From NCBI GenBank assembly GCA_015060075.1, contig SUZE01000012.1, positions 1 to 63,892 of the forward strand: 63,892 nt of DNA, read 5' to 3'. The DNA is from Rikenellaceae bacterium. GTDB lineage: Bacteria; Bacteroidota; Bacteroidia; Bacteroidales; Rikenellaceae. Shown one piece after another: positions 1 to 7,728 of the stretch. The notes beneath the pieces were generated by a model. It saw nothing but the letters and a program-made list of their open reading frames with translations. It did no database searches and was not told the origin of the DNA. A program made the position numbers and the translations under genes. The stretch's first letter is position 1. Each line of letters starts with the position of its first letter.

Positions 1-21
1 TACCGGGGAGGGCTGAAAGTA

Positions 22-92
22 ATTCTGCATTCTGCATTTCCCTCCTCTCTAATTAAAAGTTTTCCGTTTTCTGCTTTACGTTTTACGTTTTT
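22..92. repeat. short tandem heptamer repeats at the window edge
   Basis: The leader before the first gene contains two copies of GCATTCT-type repeat (about 22-39) and a degenerate CCGTTTT/ACGTTTT run (about 57-90). The same repeat families occur at many other junctions in this window. No gene is seen in 1-108. Confidence 0.6.
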
Positions 93-96
93 TTAC

Positions 97-104
97 TACC
101 TTTG
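97..104 (+). promoter_or_regulatory. -7 box TACCTTTG, Bacteroidetes-type promoter
   Basis: TACCTTTG fits the Bacteroidetes TAnnTTTG -7 consensus. The expected transcription start, a few bases downstream, falls on or next to the GTG at 109, so the mRNA of the first gene may be almost leaderless. Confidence 0.55.
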
Positions 105-108
105 TTTC

Positions 109-1074
109 GTGGCGAAGTATGACGATATATTTTTGATTGGCTCCGAGGCGGAGTTTGAGCGTGAAGCTTTAAGGCTTTTCCGCTATCAGGCGGTGTATTG
201 CAAGCCCTATGCAGAGTATGTGCGTCTGCTGGGTATTGAGCCTGCCGAGGTGATGCGGGTGGAGGATATTCCGATGTTGCCAATCGAACTCTTTAAGTCG
301 CACAAACTATATTGTGGTGACGCAGAGCCGCAGATGGTGTTCACTTCGAGCGCTACGACCGGAATGGTGCAGTCGAAACACTATGTCGCAGACCTTACGC
401 TCTACGAACGGGCGTTTACAGAGGCTTTTCGCCACTTCTACGGCGAACCGAAGGAGTGTAGCATATATGCTCTGTTGCCGTCTTATCTCGAACGAGAAGG
501 CTCATCGTTGGTCTATATGGCGGAGCGACTGATTGCCGAAAGTGGTGGAGGTGGCTTCTACCTCAACGATTACGATAAGTTGTTGCGTGATATGGCGCAC
601 GACCCGAATCCGAAGATTCTGCTTGGCGTGACTTATGCTCTGCTCGACTTGGCGGAGAACTACGCTCCGAAACTCGAAAATACGGTAGTTATGGAGACCG
701 GAGGAATGAAAGGTAAGCGTAAGGAGTTGCCAAAGAGTGAGTTGCACAAAATTCTCTGTTCGGCATTCGGGGTTGAGCGAATCCACTCGGAGTATGGTAT
801 GGCGGAGTTGATGTCGCAGGCGTACTCCTTCGGAGAGGGGTTGTTCCGTACGCCAAAGTGGATGAAAGTGTTGGTGCGTGATGTGAACAATCCGTTTGCG
901 CGACTTGGTGCAGGTCGCCGAGGAGGTTTGGATATTATAGATTTGGCAAATCGTTATTCGTGTGCATTTATCGCTACGCAGGATATGGGCGTATGTTATG
1001 CCGATGGCTCGTTCCGTATCGAAGGGCGTATCTCGCAGAGCGATATAAGAGGTTGTAACTTGTTGGTGCAGTAG
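109..1074 (+). CDS. LuxE-like acyl-protein synthetase family protein
   Basis: This 321-aa protein resembles the LuxE/acyl-protein synthetase branch of the adenylate-forming enzymes, which activate a carboxylate with ATP. A TSSATTG phosphate-binding motif is at residues 79-85, and an HSEYGMAE block, like the YGxTE motif of adenylating enzymes, is at 226-233. The start is GTG at 109; no in-frame ATG lies upstream, and the next ATG at 119 is out of frame. It is the first gene of a tight run: the LicD gene starts 3 bases after its stop and the glycosyltransferase gene overlaps that one. This suggests activation of a small acid or fatty acid for attachment to a surface glycan, but the substrate cannot be read from the sequence. 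Family is fairly sure; role is inferred. Confidence 0.75.
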   Translation: MAKYDDIFLIGSEAEFEREALRLFRYQAVYCKPYAEYVRLLGIEPAEVMRVEDIPMLPIELFKSHKLYCGDAEPQMVFTSSATTGMVQSKHYVADLTLYERAFTEAFRHFYGEPKECSIYALLPSYLEREGSSLVYMAERLIAESGGGGFYLNDYDKLLRDMAHDPNPKILLGVTYALLDLAENYAPKLENTVVMETGGMKGKRKELPKSELHKILCSAFGVERIHSEYGMAELMSQAYSFGEGLFRTPKWMKVLVRDVNNPFARLGAGRRGGLDIIDLANRYSCAFIATQDMGVCYADGSFRIEGRISQSDIRGCNLLVQ

Positions 1075-1077
1075 AGT

Positions 1078-1923
1078 ATGAAGTACGCAAAGGAGGATTT
1101 ACAAAGACTTCATGAAGAGTTGTATCGCACGTTGGCGGAGGTTGTGCGTGTTTGTGAGGTGTGCCATATTCCGTACTTTATTCAGGGTGGCTCGGCGATA
1201 GGTGTACTATACTATAAAGGTATAATACCATGGGACGATGATATTGATGTCGGCATGACGCGTGAAAACTATGAGCGTTTCTTGCGGGAGGCGCCTGCGC
1301 ACCTATCTCCCGACTACTTCTTGGAGTGGTTTGGCACGGAGAAGAATACTCCGTTCTACTTTGCAAAGGTCAAGCGCAATAATACCCTCTTTGTGGAGGA
1401 GATTTGGCGGCACATGGATATTCATCACGGTATTTTTGTCGATATTTTCCCGTATGACCGCATCCCCGATAATCCGCTTTTAGAACGCTTGCATCGTTTT
1501 TCGGCTAAGTTTTGGATAAACTGCTTTATGGCGAAAGAGGTGTGGCTCTGGAAGCACTGCGGCAAGTGCGATATTGATGAACCGTTGCCGAAGTCTTGGT
1601 TGGGCTGTGCGGCTATTCGTGTGGTGGTGTCGCTGATGTCACGCAAGGCGATATACGGGAAGATGAACAGGGTGCTGGGGTGTTATAATCGTTGTAATAC
1701 GAAGTTTGTAAATATTGTGCGTATGCCGAAGGACCAAATCGCTCGTGCCGATATTGAGAATACGGTTGATATGGAGTTTGGCGGTATGATGGTCAAAGTA
1801 CCACGAAATGTCGAGGTCTATCTCCGTCACCACTACCCAAACCTTCGAGCCGTGTTGCCCGAGGAGGAGCAGATAAACCATGCGCCATATAAACTATCTT
1901 TTGATACAACTGCTGAGAGATGA
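1078..1923 (+). CDS. LicD family protein (phosphocholine-type transferase)
   Basis: 281 aa with the hallmark LicD N-terminal nucleotidyltransferase motifs: GGSAIG at residues 37-42, followed by PWDDDIDVGM at 51-60, whose aspartates bind metal. LicD proteins transfer phosphorylcholine, or a related phospho-substituent such as phosphoglycerol, from a nucleotide donor to surface glycans. The gene starts 3 bases after the LuxE-like gene and overlaps the next glycosyltransferase start by 4 bases (stop at 1921-1923, start at 1920), so co-translation is likely. No licA/licC choline activation genes are seen in the window, so the transferred group is unknown. Confidence 0.85.
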   Translation: MKYAKEDLQRLHEELYRTLAEVVRVCEVCHIPYFIQGGSAIGVLYYKGIIPWDDDIDVGMTRENYERFLREAPAHLSPDYFLEWFGTEKNTPFYFAKVKRNNTLFVEEIWRHMDIHHGIFVDIFPYDRIPDNPLLERLHRFSAKFWINCFMAKEVWLWKHCGKCDIDEPLPKSWLGCAAIRVVVSLMSRKAIYGKMNRVLGCYNRCNTKFVNIVRMPKDQIARADIENTVDMEFGGMMVKVPRNVEVYLRHHYPNLRAVLPEEEQINHAPYKLSFDTTAER

Positions 1924-2990
1924 AACTGCTGTCTGTTATAATTCCTGCCTATAATATGGAGGCGTATCTCGCACAATGTGTCGAGTCGATATTGCGTACG
2001 CCATCGCTGGCGGCGGTGGAGATTATCATTGTGAATGACGGCAGTAAGGATAGAACTTTGCGAATAGCAAAGCAGTATGCCGAGCGTTATGCCGATACGG
2101 TGCGGGTGGTAGATAAGCCGAATGGCAACTATGGCTCAACCATAAATGCTGTATTGCCATTGGCGCAGGGAGAATATGTCAAGATTCTCGATGCAGATGA
2201 CAGGTTTGATGGCTCTCGTGTGGCGGAGATGCTCGCCTTTTTGCACAAAATGCAGGGCGTGGATATGGTTGTTACACCTTTTATAGAGGTTGAAGGTCGC
2301 CGAGAACATAGAGTAGAGTATAACATATACTCACGCAAGGTCTACGAGTACGGCAAAATATACGATGCCGACAAGATATTTTCAGATGGCGTAATACGCT
2401 ATTTTATGATGCACGGCGTATGCTATCGTACTGCGATGTTGCGGAAAATGTCGTACCGACAGAGCGAAGGGGTTTCCTATACCGACCAAGAGTGGGTTTT
2501 CTATCCGTTATTCAAGGTTAAGACAATCGCATTTGCCAATATCCCGCTATATCGTTACAATCTCTCTCGCGAGGGGCAGACTATGGATTCGAAGGTGCAG
2601 ATGCGCAGTCTTTCGCAACTTGTAGCGGTTACGGAGGCTATGGCAAGATATTTTATCTCGTCATCGAGGTTTGTTCGTTCGGCGAAGAGGAAGGCCTTTT
2701 TGCGCAATGTTGTGGCGGACAAGTTGAGAATAGTGTACCGTAAATATCTGCTTGTAATGAGCGATAAGGAGTTTGCAGCGTCCGGTTTTGAGATGGTCGA
2801 TGTGAGGTTGATGCGTTTGGTGTCGCAATGCAAAATAGAGAATTTTAATGTTCCGGTGAATAACCTTTTCAGGGTGGATATTTTGCGCCATTGGCAACGT
2901 AGGGGTAGACGATATTCGGCATCGATGCGCTGTCTGCTACGAACTTTTGACAAGATAATGACTATTATTCATAGTGCAATATTTAGATAA
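1920..2990 (+). CDS. GT2 family glycosyltransferase
   Basis: 356-aa GT-A fold glycosyltransferase. The N-terminus LSVIIPAYN (residues 4-12), VNDGS (38-42) and the DADD metal-binding motif (91-94) are typical of family 2 enzymes, which transfer a sugar from a nucleotide donor. The C-terminal ~100 residues are basic and could contact the membrane. It overlaps the LicD gene by 4 bases and precedes a glycerophosphodiesterase gene by 22 bases. Together the cluster looks like a small operon for decorating a surface polysaccharide or glycolipid. Sugar specificity is not predictable. Confidence 0.88.
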   Translation: MKLLSVIIPAYNMEAYLAQCVESILRTPSLAAVEIIIVNDGSKDRTLRIAKQYAERYADTVRVVDKPNGNYGSTINAVLPLAQGEYVKILDADDRFDGSRVAEMLAFLHKMQGVDMVVTPFIEVEGRREHRVEYNIYSRKVYEYGKIYDADKIFSDGVIRYFMMHGVCYRTAMLRKMSYRQSEGVSYTDQEWVFYPLFKVKTIAFANIPLYRYNLSREGQTMDSKVQMRSLSQLVAVTEAMARYFISSSRFVRSAKRKAFLRNVVADKLRIVYRKYLLVMSDKEFAASGFEMVDVRLMRLVSQCKIENFNVPVNNLFRVDILRHWQRRGRRYSASMRCLLRTFDKIMTIIHSAIFR

Positions 2991-3012
2991 CAACCATTAA
3001 AATACTAAAATT

Positions 3013-3810
3013 ATGAAAAAAATCATTCTATTTGCAGTTGCTGCTGCTTGTACGCTGAGTGTAGCAGCACAGAAGTTGGATTTTCACAAGAATTGTGTCA
3101 TAGCCCATCGTGGCGCATGGAAGGAGAAGGGCATTCCGCAGAACTCTCTTGCTTCGTGGCGTGAGGCTGTTCGCTTGGGCTGCCATGGCTCGGAGTGTGA
3201 TGTCCATATCACGGCAGATGATTCGCTGGTGGTATTCCACAACTTGACGCATCATGGCATGGCCATAAAGGATACCAAGTATGCTGACTTGATTAAATAC
3301 CCATTGAAGAATGGCGAGAAGATACCTACATTCCGAGAGTACGTTACCGAGGTTAAGAAGCAGACTCGTACCAAACTTATCGTAGATGTTAAGATGATGC
3401 TTACCGATGAGTATTCTTTGCGATTGAGCAAGGCTATTGTTAAGGTTCTCAATGATATGGACGCAATGGACTATTGCGAGTTTTTGGGCTCGAATATCAA
3501 GGGCTTGCAGTATTTGCAGGAGACGACAGGTCGCCGTGTGCAATATCTTGGCAAATGGCGTACGGAGGTGCCTGAGATGCACCCCGATTCGGTAAAGGCA
3601 AACGGCTTAAAGGCGGTAGATTATCAAAATATCTTCTATTTTGCGCACCCGGATTGGATTAAAACCTTCAAGAAACGCAAGGTGTATCTCAATGCATGGA
3701 CAATCAATAAGGAGGAGGATATGGATTGGTTTATCAAGAATAAGTTTGATGTTATTACCACCGATTATCCTGCAAAATTGTTGAAGAAGTTGAACTACAA
3801 ACAGAAGTAG
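3013..3810 (+). CDS. glycerophosphodiester phosphodiesterase, secreted
   Basis: 265 aa with a signal peptide (cleavage expected after about residue 19, VAA-Q). The GDPD catalytic residues are visible: HRGAW with H32 and R33, SECDVH with E61 and D63, and the second His in VVFHN (H76). The enzyme hydrolyses glycerophosphodiesters such as glycerophosphocholine to glycerol-3-phosphate and an alcohol, in the periplasm. It follows the LicD/glycosyltransferase genes by 22 bases. In Haemophilus influenzae a GlpQ-type enzyme releases choline used for LicD-dependent decoration, so the pairing is suggestive. The gene ends about 30 bases before a repeated segment next to tRNA-Ser. Confidence 0.88.
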   Translation: MKKIILFAVAAACTLSVAAQKLDFHKNCVIAHRGAWKEKGIPQNSLASWREAVRLGCHGSECDVHITADDSLVVFHNLTHHGMAIKDTKYADLIKYPLKNGEKIPTFREYVTEVKKQTRTKLIVDVKMMLTDEYSLRLSKAIVKVLNDMDAMDYCEFLGSNIKGLQYLQETTGRRVQYLGKWRTEVPEMHPDSVKANGLKAVDYQNIFYFAHPDWIKTFKKRKVYLNAWTINKEEDMDWFIKNKFDVITTDYPAKLLKKLNYKQK

Positions 3811-3840
3811 GGTAGATATTGAGTGGGTTTTCCTAATTAT

Positions 3841-3893
3841 TGATTTATCAGCTCCTTGCAAAAATGAGCACTGCGCAAGGAGTTGATAAATCA
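3841..3893. repeat. 19-bp-arm inverted repeat
   Basis: TGATTTATCA at 3841-3850 plus CTCCTTGC at 3852-3859 is inverted as GCAAGGAG at 3875-3882 plus TGATAAATCA at 3884-3893, with one base between the blocks on each side. It sits just after the GDPD stop and could fold as a hairpin or terminator. Only the inner part of the left arm is kept in the second copy of the direct repeat that follows. Confidence 0.7.
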
Positions 3894-4021
3894 ACCTATT
3901 TTGTCTCTACATCGCTACGCCCTACAAATAAGTTTGTGTGCGAGCAATGTAAAAACAAAAAGATGTCGATAAAATCGACATCTCCTTGCTTCGTTTGTTT
4001 TTTTGCGGAAAGGGAGGGATT
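3851..4021. repeat. 171-bp direct repeat, copy 1 (with tRNA-Ser 3' end fragment)
   Basis: This segment matches 4079-4249 with about three differences over 171 bases, at a constant offset of 228. It holds a terminator-like hairpin (3961-3983) and the last ~17 bases of tRNA-Ser (gcggaaagggagggatt), after which the similarity stops. The true tRNA is at the second copy. No integrase or other gene lies between the copies. Confidence 0.9.
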
Positions 4022-4078
4022 GGCTACTACGCAAGCAAGCTTGCTCCGCTTAACGCCTTTCCCTTGCCTCGCCGGCAG

Positions 4079-4249
4079 GCTCCTTGCAAAAATGAGCACT
4101 GCGCAAGGAGTTGATAAATCAATCTATTTTGTCTCTACATCGCTACGCCCTACAAACAAGTTTGTGTGCGAGCAATGTAAAAACAAAAAGATGTCGATAA
4201 AATCGACATCTCCTTGCTTCGTCTGTTTTTTTGCGGAAAGGGAGGGATT
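4079..4249. repeat. 171-bp direct repeat, copy 2 (overlaps tRNA-Ser 3' end)
   Basis: Second copy of the 171-bp repeat. It runs from downstream of tRNA-Ser through the tRNA terminator into the 3' end of the tRNA gene. The 57 bases between the copies (4022-4078) are unrelated. Confidence 0.9.
4179..4211 (-). terminator. terminator of tRNA-Ser
   Basis: Perfect hairpin AGATGTCGAT / ATCGACATCT (4189-4211, 3-base loop). On the minus strand it is followed by TTTTTGTTTTT, so it is a rho-independent terminator just downstream of tRNA-Ser. The same hairpin is duplicated at 3961-3983. Confidence 0.85.
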
Positions 4250-4320
4250 CGAACCCCCGGTACAGTTACCCGTACACCGCATTTCGAGTGCGGCCCGATC
4301 GACCACTCCGGCACCTTTCC
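4234..4320 (-). tRNA. tRNA-Ser(CGA)
   Basis: On the minus strand the 87-base gene starts GGAAAGG and ends CCTTTCC plus discriminator G, a class II tRNA with a long variable arm. The anticodon loop reads CTCGAAA, giving anticodon CGA (complement at 4284-4286), and the T loop is GGTTCGAATCC. CCA is not encoded. A terminator hairpin follows, and the last ~17 bases are copied at 4005-4021. Confidence 0.95.
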
Positions 4321-4440
4321 TTGTGCGTTTTGCGGTGCAAATGTACGAATTTATTTTGTATTTCCAACTATTTCAAACAATATTTTGCACTTTTTTTGTG
4401 TAAGACAGAGATTTGAATATGATTTCATAAATATATGTGT

Positions 4441-4448
4441 TATATTTG
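4441..4448 (+). promoter_or_regulatory. -7 box TATATTTG
   Basis: TATATTTG matches TAnnTTTG and lies about 50 bases before the ATG at 4500, in the AT-rich gap after tRNA-Ser. It probably drives the lipoprotein gene and perhaps the porin-like gene behind it. Confidence 0.5.
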
Positions 4449-4499
4449 CGTATACTAAATATGGATATATACTCGTTTAGTATATAAAAAGTGTCGTTT

Positions 4500-5546
4500 A
4501 TGAAGAGATTTATTATAGTTGTTGTAGTTTTGGCGCAGACCGTTCTATTGTCGGGATGTGCCGCAGCGTGGCAGAGTGTGTCATATTCAGATGACCTCTA
4601 TTCCGTACACAATAAAATTGCGATAGCCGAGCAACAAAAGGCGGAGGCAGAACTCGCTAAGGCGCAGTATGAAGCACAGCAAGCGCAGTATGAAGCACAG
4701 TTGGCAAAGATAAAGGCAGAGGCAGCCAAGCAGGGTGTAACCGTCACAGATGACGCCTCTTTCAATGGTTACGATGCGGTGTTGGCGGATACTTACGAAA
4801 GTGCATACGCTCGCCGTTTGTACGGATTCTCTTCGCCGACCTATCGCATGCCGTCATCATACTATTCGTGGCGATACTCCGATGCATTTCATTACGCTTC
4901 GGCATACGACCCTGCATTCTACAATGTGATGGTTTCGGGCGACATGGTGTGGGTTGAGCCGAAGTATATAACTTCGATGTTTGGCTCATGGGGTGCTGTT
5001 GCTGTACCTTCGTATGGTTGGTACTATGGCTGGAATAACCCATACTACTACTGGAACAGACCATATTATAGTTGGGGTTGGGATTGGAGCCCATATTGGG
5101 GTTGGAACCCATATTGGGGCTGGAACTTCTCCTTCTATTGGGGCTATCCGTATCCTCATCATCACCACCACCATCCACCACATCATCGACCACCACATCA
5201 TAACCCTCCACACCACGGCGGCGTAGGTAATACGGGTGTTCATCACAATCGCCCCGGTATGGTTGTTGGTCGTAATCCTGGTGCTTCAAGACCTGCGGAT
5301 AGAGGAAGAAATGTACGCCCTTCGCAACCATCAAGCGGTCGTGGCGGTCAGCCGGCATATAGGGGAGGCAATTCCTCTTCGGGAAGGTATAGTGGCGGAA
5401 GTTCTACTTATCGTAGTAATAGTGGTAGTTCATCGTATCGCAGCACCACTCCTAATAGCGGTTCTTCGTATGGTGGTGGCTCCCGTGGTGGCTCGTCATA
5501 CAATGGTGGTTCATCGTATAGTGGCGGAAATGCACGAGGTAGATAG
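4500..5546 (+). CDS. lipoprotein with Tyr/Trp, poly-His and Gly/Ser-rich low-complexity tail
   Basis: About 348 aa. The signal sequence ends in the lipobox LLSGC with the lipidated Cys at residue 20. Next comes an Ala/Gln/Lys/Glu-rich stretch (about residues 35-82) likely to be a coiled coil. After a Tyr-rich region, a run of YW/GW/NP repeats (about 178-222) is followed by a His/Pro-rich block with six consecutive His, then a Gly/Ser/Tyr/Arg-rich tail to the end. I chose ATG 4500 over GTG 4491 because it gives a standard signal peptide. The ORF ends 27 bases before a FadL-like porin gene, so the two may be co-expressed. Low complexity prevents confident family assignment; the His block might bind metal and the aromatic region might anchor to glycan or membrane, but this is speculation. 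Confidence 0.8.
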   Translation: MKRFIIVVVVLAQTVLLSGCAAAWQSVSYSDDLYSVHNKIAIAEQQKAEAELAKAQYEAQQAQYEAQLAKIKAEAAKQGVTVTDDASFNGYDAVLADTYESAYARRLYGFSSPTYRMPSSYYSWRYSDAFHYASAYDPAFYNVMVSGDMVWVEPKYITSMFGSWGAVAVPSYGWYYGWNNPYYYWNRPYYSWGWDWSPYWGWNPYWGWNFSFYWGYPYPHHHHHHPPHHRPPHHNPPHHGGVGNTGVHHNRPGMVVGRNPGASRPADRGRNVRPSQPSSGRGGQPAYRGGNSSSGRYSGGSSTYRSNSGSSSYRSTTPNSGSSYGGGSRGGSSYNGGSSYSGGNARGR

Positions 5547-5573
5547 TTCGAAATATTTTAGAACGGAATTTGT

Positions 5574-7223
5574 ATGAAAAGAGTTTTATTGTCAGTCGTA
5601 GCGGCACTTGTAATAGTCGCAATGGTGCAGGCGCAGAATGCCTCGGGAGTACTTCTTAACAGAGATATTATTCCGGCATCGTCTATCCTCTCGCTATCGC
5701 AACGAGATGTGGCAGGTACGGCACGCTCGATGGGTATGGGTGGTGCATTTACCTCGTTGGGTGCAGATATGGCATCTTTGGGCTACAACCCTGCGGGCTT
5801 TGGAATGTATCAGCGCAACGAAATTTCGGTATCGTTGGGTTTGGGTATTACCCGTGCCAAGAACTACAACGCCTACAACTACGGCGATAACACCAGCGTG
5901 CGTTGTGCTATAAATAATGTAGGAGCTTCGTTCAAGGTCTACGAGAGTTCGGGTGCACTTACGGCTATAAACTTTGCCTTTGGCTACAACAAGACGGCAG
6001 ACTACAACTACGACATATCGTACGATGGACCTGCGACTATATCTTCGTTGGCGGATGCTTTTGCAGATATTGCGAATGCAAATGGCTTGGTGCTAAATGC
6101 GAATAATAAGATTACCGACCGTAATGGCAACTATGACTACGATATGGACCCATACTATTGGAGTACAGTTATGGGTTACAAGGGTGGTTTGATAAATTTA
6201 GGCTCGAATGGTTGGTATCCGGACGAGATTGCTCCCGGAGCGCAGATGTCGCAATACACAAACCTGTCGAGTCGTGGCTCGGCAGGGGAGTTTTCGTTTG
6301 CTTTTGGCTTCAATATCAGCAATATAGTCTATCTCGGTGCCTCGCTCGATGTACAGAGTATATCTCGTAAGCAGTCCATATATTATAGTGAGTATATTGA
6401 CTATGCAGAGGGGGCGCAACCCGATGCAACTGCATATCCATACCAACTTCAACAATTTGAGTTGGGGCAGTCGGTGAGTGTGAATGGCTCCGGCGTTGGG
6501 GCAAAGTTTGGTGTTGTAGTTCGCCCAATAAAGGCATTGCGTATTGGCTTTGCCGTACATACTCCAACCTACTACTCGTTGGCTTATCGCTACTCGGCGT
6601 CACTCTCTTCGGTGGCTCGCAATGCAGGAGGTGTTCCCGATGCACAGGGTAATGTAAATGACTATCTCTATGCTGATGAAGATACACCTGTGCTACAAGA
6701 TGGCGGCGAATATCGCTGGACCTATACAACGCCTACACGCCTTTTGGTTGGCGTTTCGTATGCTATTGGGCAGTATGCCGTTTTGTCGGTAGATTATCAG
6801 TATGATGCTTATCGAGCACTGAAATTGAACTATTCGCCTGCCGATACGGGTTATACAAACGACACTTTCCGCCATAATTTAAGAGGTACACACGCTGTTC
6901 GTGCAGGAGTGGAGGCTAAGCCTCTGCCTTGGCTTGCGTTGCGTGTCGGTGGCGGATATAGAAGTAAGGTGCTGAATGAAAGTTATGATTTTGTAGCCTT
7001 CTCCGAGCCTGTGGCAGATACATCGTGGTACGCTTCGGCGGGTGTGGGATTTCGTTTGAGTGATGTAACTTCGATTGATGTGGCATACCAATATCGTAAT
7101 ACCCGCTATTCAGACTACTACTCGTATTATACACGACTTGGCGATACACCGAATGCAAGTCCATTGTATGGGCTTGATTTGATAAACCATAATATCGCAT
7201 TGACATTTGCGTTTAGGTTTTAA
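5574..7223 (+). CDS. OmpP1/FadL/TodX-like outer membrane protein
   Basis: 549 aa with a signal peptide (cleavage after about residue 20, VQA-Q). The N-terminal region ARSMGMGGAFTSLGADMASLGYNPAGFGMY is the typical hatch-like start of Bacteroidetes OmpP1/FadL relatives, and the protein ends FAFRF, with a terminal Phe as in outer-membrane beta-barrels. Members form 14-strand barrels for hydrophobic or other small substrates; the substrate here is unknown. It follows the low-complexity lipoprotein by 27 bases. Downstream is a 505-bp gene-free region holding a palindromic element and hairpins. Confidence 0.85.
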   Translation: MKRVLLSVVAALVIVAMVQAQNASGVLLNRDIIPASSILSLSQRDVAGTARSMGMGGAFTSLGADMASLGYNPAGFGMYQRNEISVSLGLGITRAKNYNAYNYGDNTSVRCAINNVGASFKVYESSGALTAINFAFGYNKTADYNYDISYDGPATISSLADAFADIANANGLVLNANNKITDRNGNYDYDMDPYYWSTVMGYKGGLINLGSNGWYPDEIAPGAQMSQYTNLSSRGSAGEFSFAFGFNISNIVYLGASLDVQSISRKQSIYYSEYIDYAEGAQPDATAYPYQLQQFELGQSVSVNGSGVGAKFGVVVRPIKALRIGFAVHTPTYYSLAYRYSASLSSVARNAGGVPDAQGNVNDYLYADEDTPVLQDGGEYRWTYTTPTRLLVGVSYAIGQYAVLSVDYQYDAYRALKLNYSPADTGYTNDTFRHNLRGTHAVRAGVEAKPLPWLALRVGGGYRSKVLNESYDFVAFSEPVADTSWYASAGVGFRLSDVTSIDVAYQYRNTRYSDYYSYYTRLGDTPNASPLYGLDLINHNIALTFAFRF

Positions 7224-7248
7224 CTTGCAATAATCTCCATATATGAAA

Positions 7249-7450
7249 GAAGCTGTCTAACAAGGTGATTTCTGCGTTAATCCCTTTTTAAGGGCTTTTC
7301 CTCCTCACGGCTCGGCAAAGTGTGTAAACACCCTTTGCTCTCGCTCCGTAGCGTCGGTTATGCTTGCCCTCAAAATGCTCATTTACGCTGAGTAAACTCC
7401 GCTTTTTCGGGCTTCGCAAGCCTTGAAATCCCTCTTGTTATACAACTTCT
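7249..7450. repeat. palindromic intergenic element a
   Basis: Imperfect palindrome beginning 26 bases after the FadL-like gene. The outer arms pair (GAAGCTGTCTAACAAG at 7249-7264 against the complement of 7434-7449) and the tip hairpin is TTTAC-gctga-GTAAA (7382-7396). The left half is about 60 bp longer than in the other copies and contains its own hairpin around GCAAAG/CTTTGC. It belongs to a family of nine elements in this window that differ in sequence but share this fold. Confidence 0.7.
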
Positions 7451-7459
7451 GACAAAATT

Positions 7460-7491
7460 GGGAGTGTCTAAAAAACTTGTTAGACACTCCC
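7460..7491. terminator. hairpin GGGAGTGTCTAA / TTAGACACTCCC
   Basis: Twelve-base perfect stem with an 8-base loop. It lacks a clean T run on the + side (TTCTTG), so it may be a weak terminator or just a structural repeat. A second imperfect palindrome (GAGTCA...CCGGTTT / AAACCGG...TGACTC, 7503-7567) follows it. Confidence 0.45.
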
Positions 7492-7663
7492 TTCTTGTGA
7501 GGGAGTCATACTTGATGCCGGTTTGGTTTAGTGAAGAAATTATAAATGGAGAAAACCGGTTTGACTCGCCTCGAAGTGAAACTTAATACACACATTTTTA
7601 TTTTCCGATAGCAAATATAATTTGAAAAAACGGAAGCCGAAAATAAATTCAATGAATACCCCG

Positions 7664-7719
7664 AAAAAATCAATAAACGCCCCTCGAAACAATATCGAAG
7701 GGCGTTTATTGATTTTTTT
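7664..7719. terminator. bidirectional terminator between convergent genes
   Basis: A long stem, AAAAAATCAATAAACGCCC paired with GGGCGTTTATTGATTTTTT, has T runs on both strands. It lies 10 bases before the stop of the YitT-like gene and serves convergent transcription from the + strand porin region and the - strand gene. Confidence 0.9.
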
Positions 7720-7728
7720 ATGTCCGTT

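Noticed and set aside
3851..4249. Attachment sites of an integrated element at tRNA-Ser
   Set aside because: No integrase and only 57 bases between copies; kept only as a possible scar.
5155..5215. Artificial His tag or vector sequence
   Set aside because: The His codons alternate (CAT/CAC) within a natural His/Pro-rich stretch of a long protein with native flanks.
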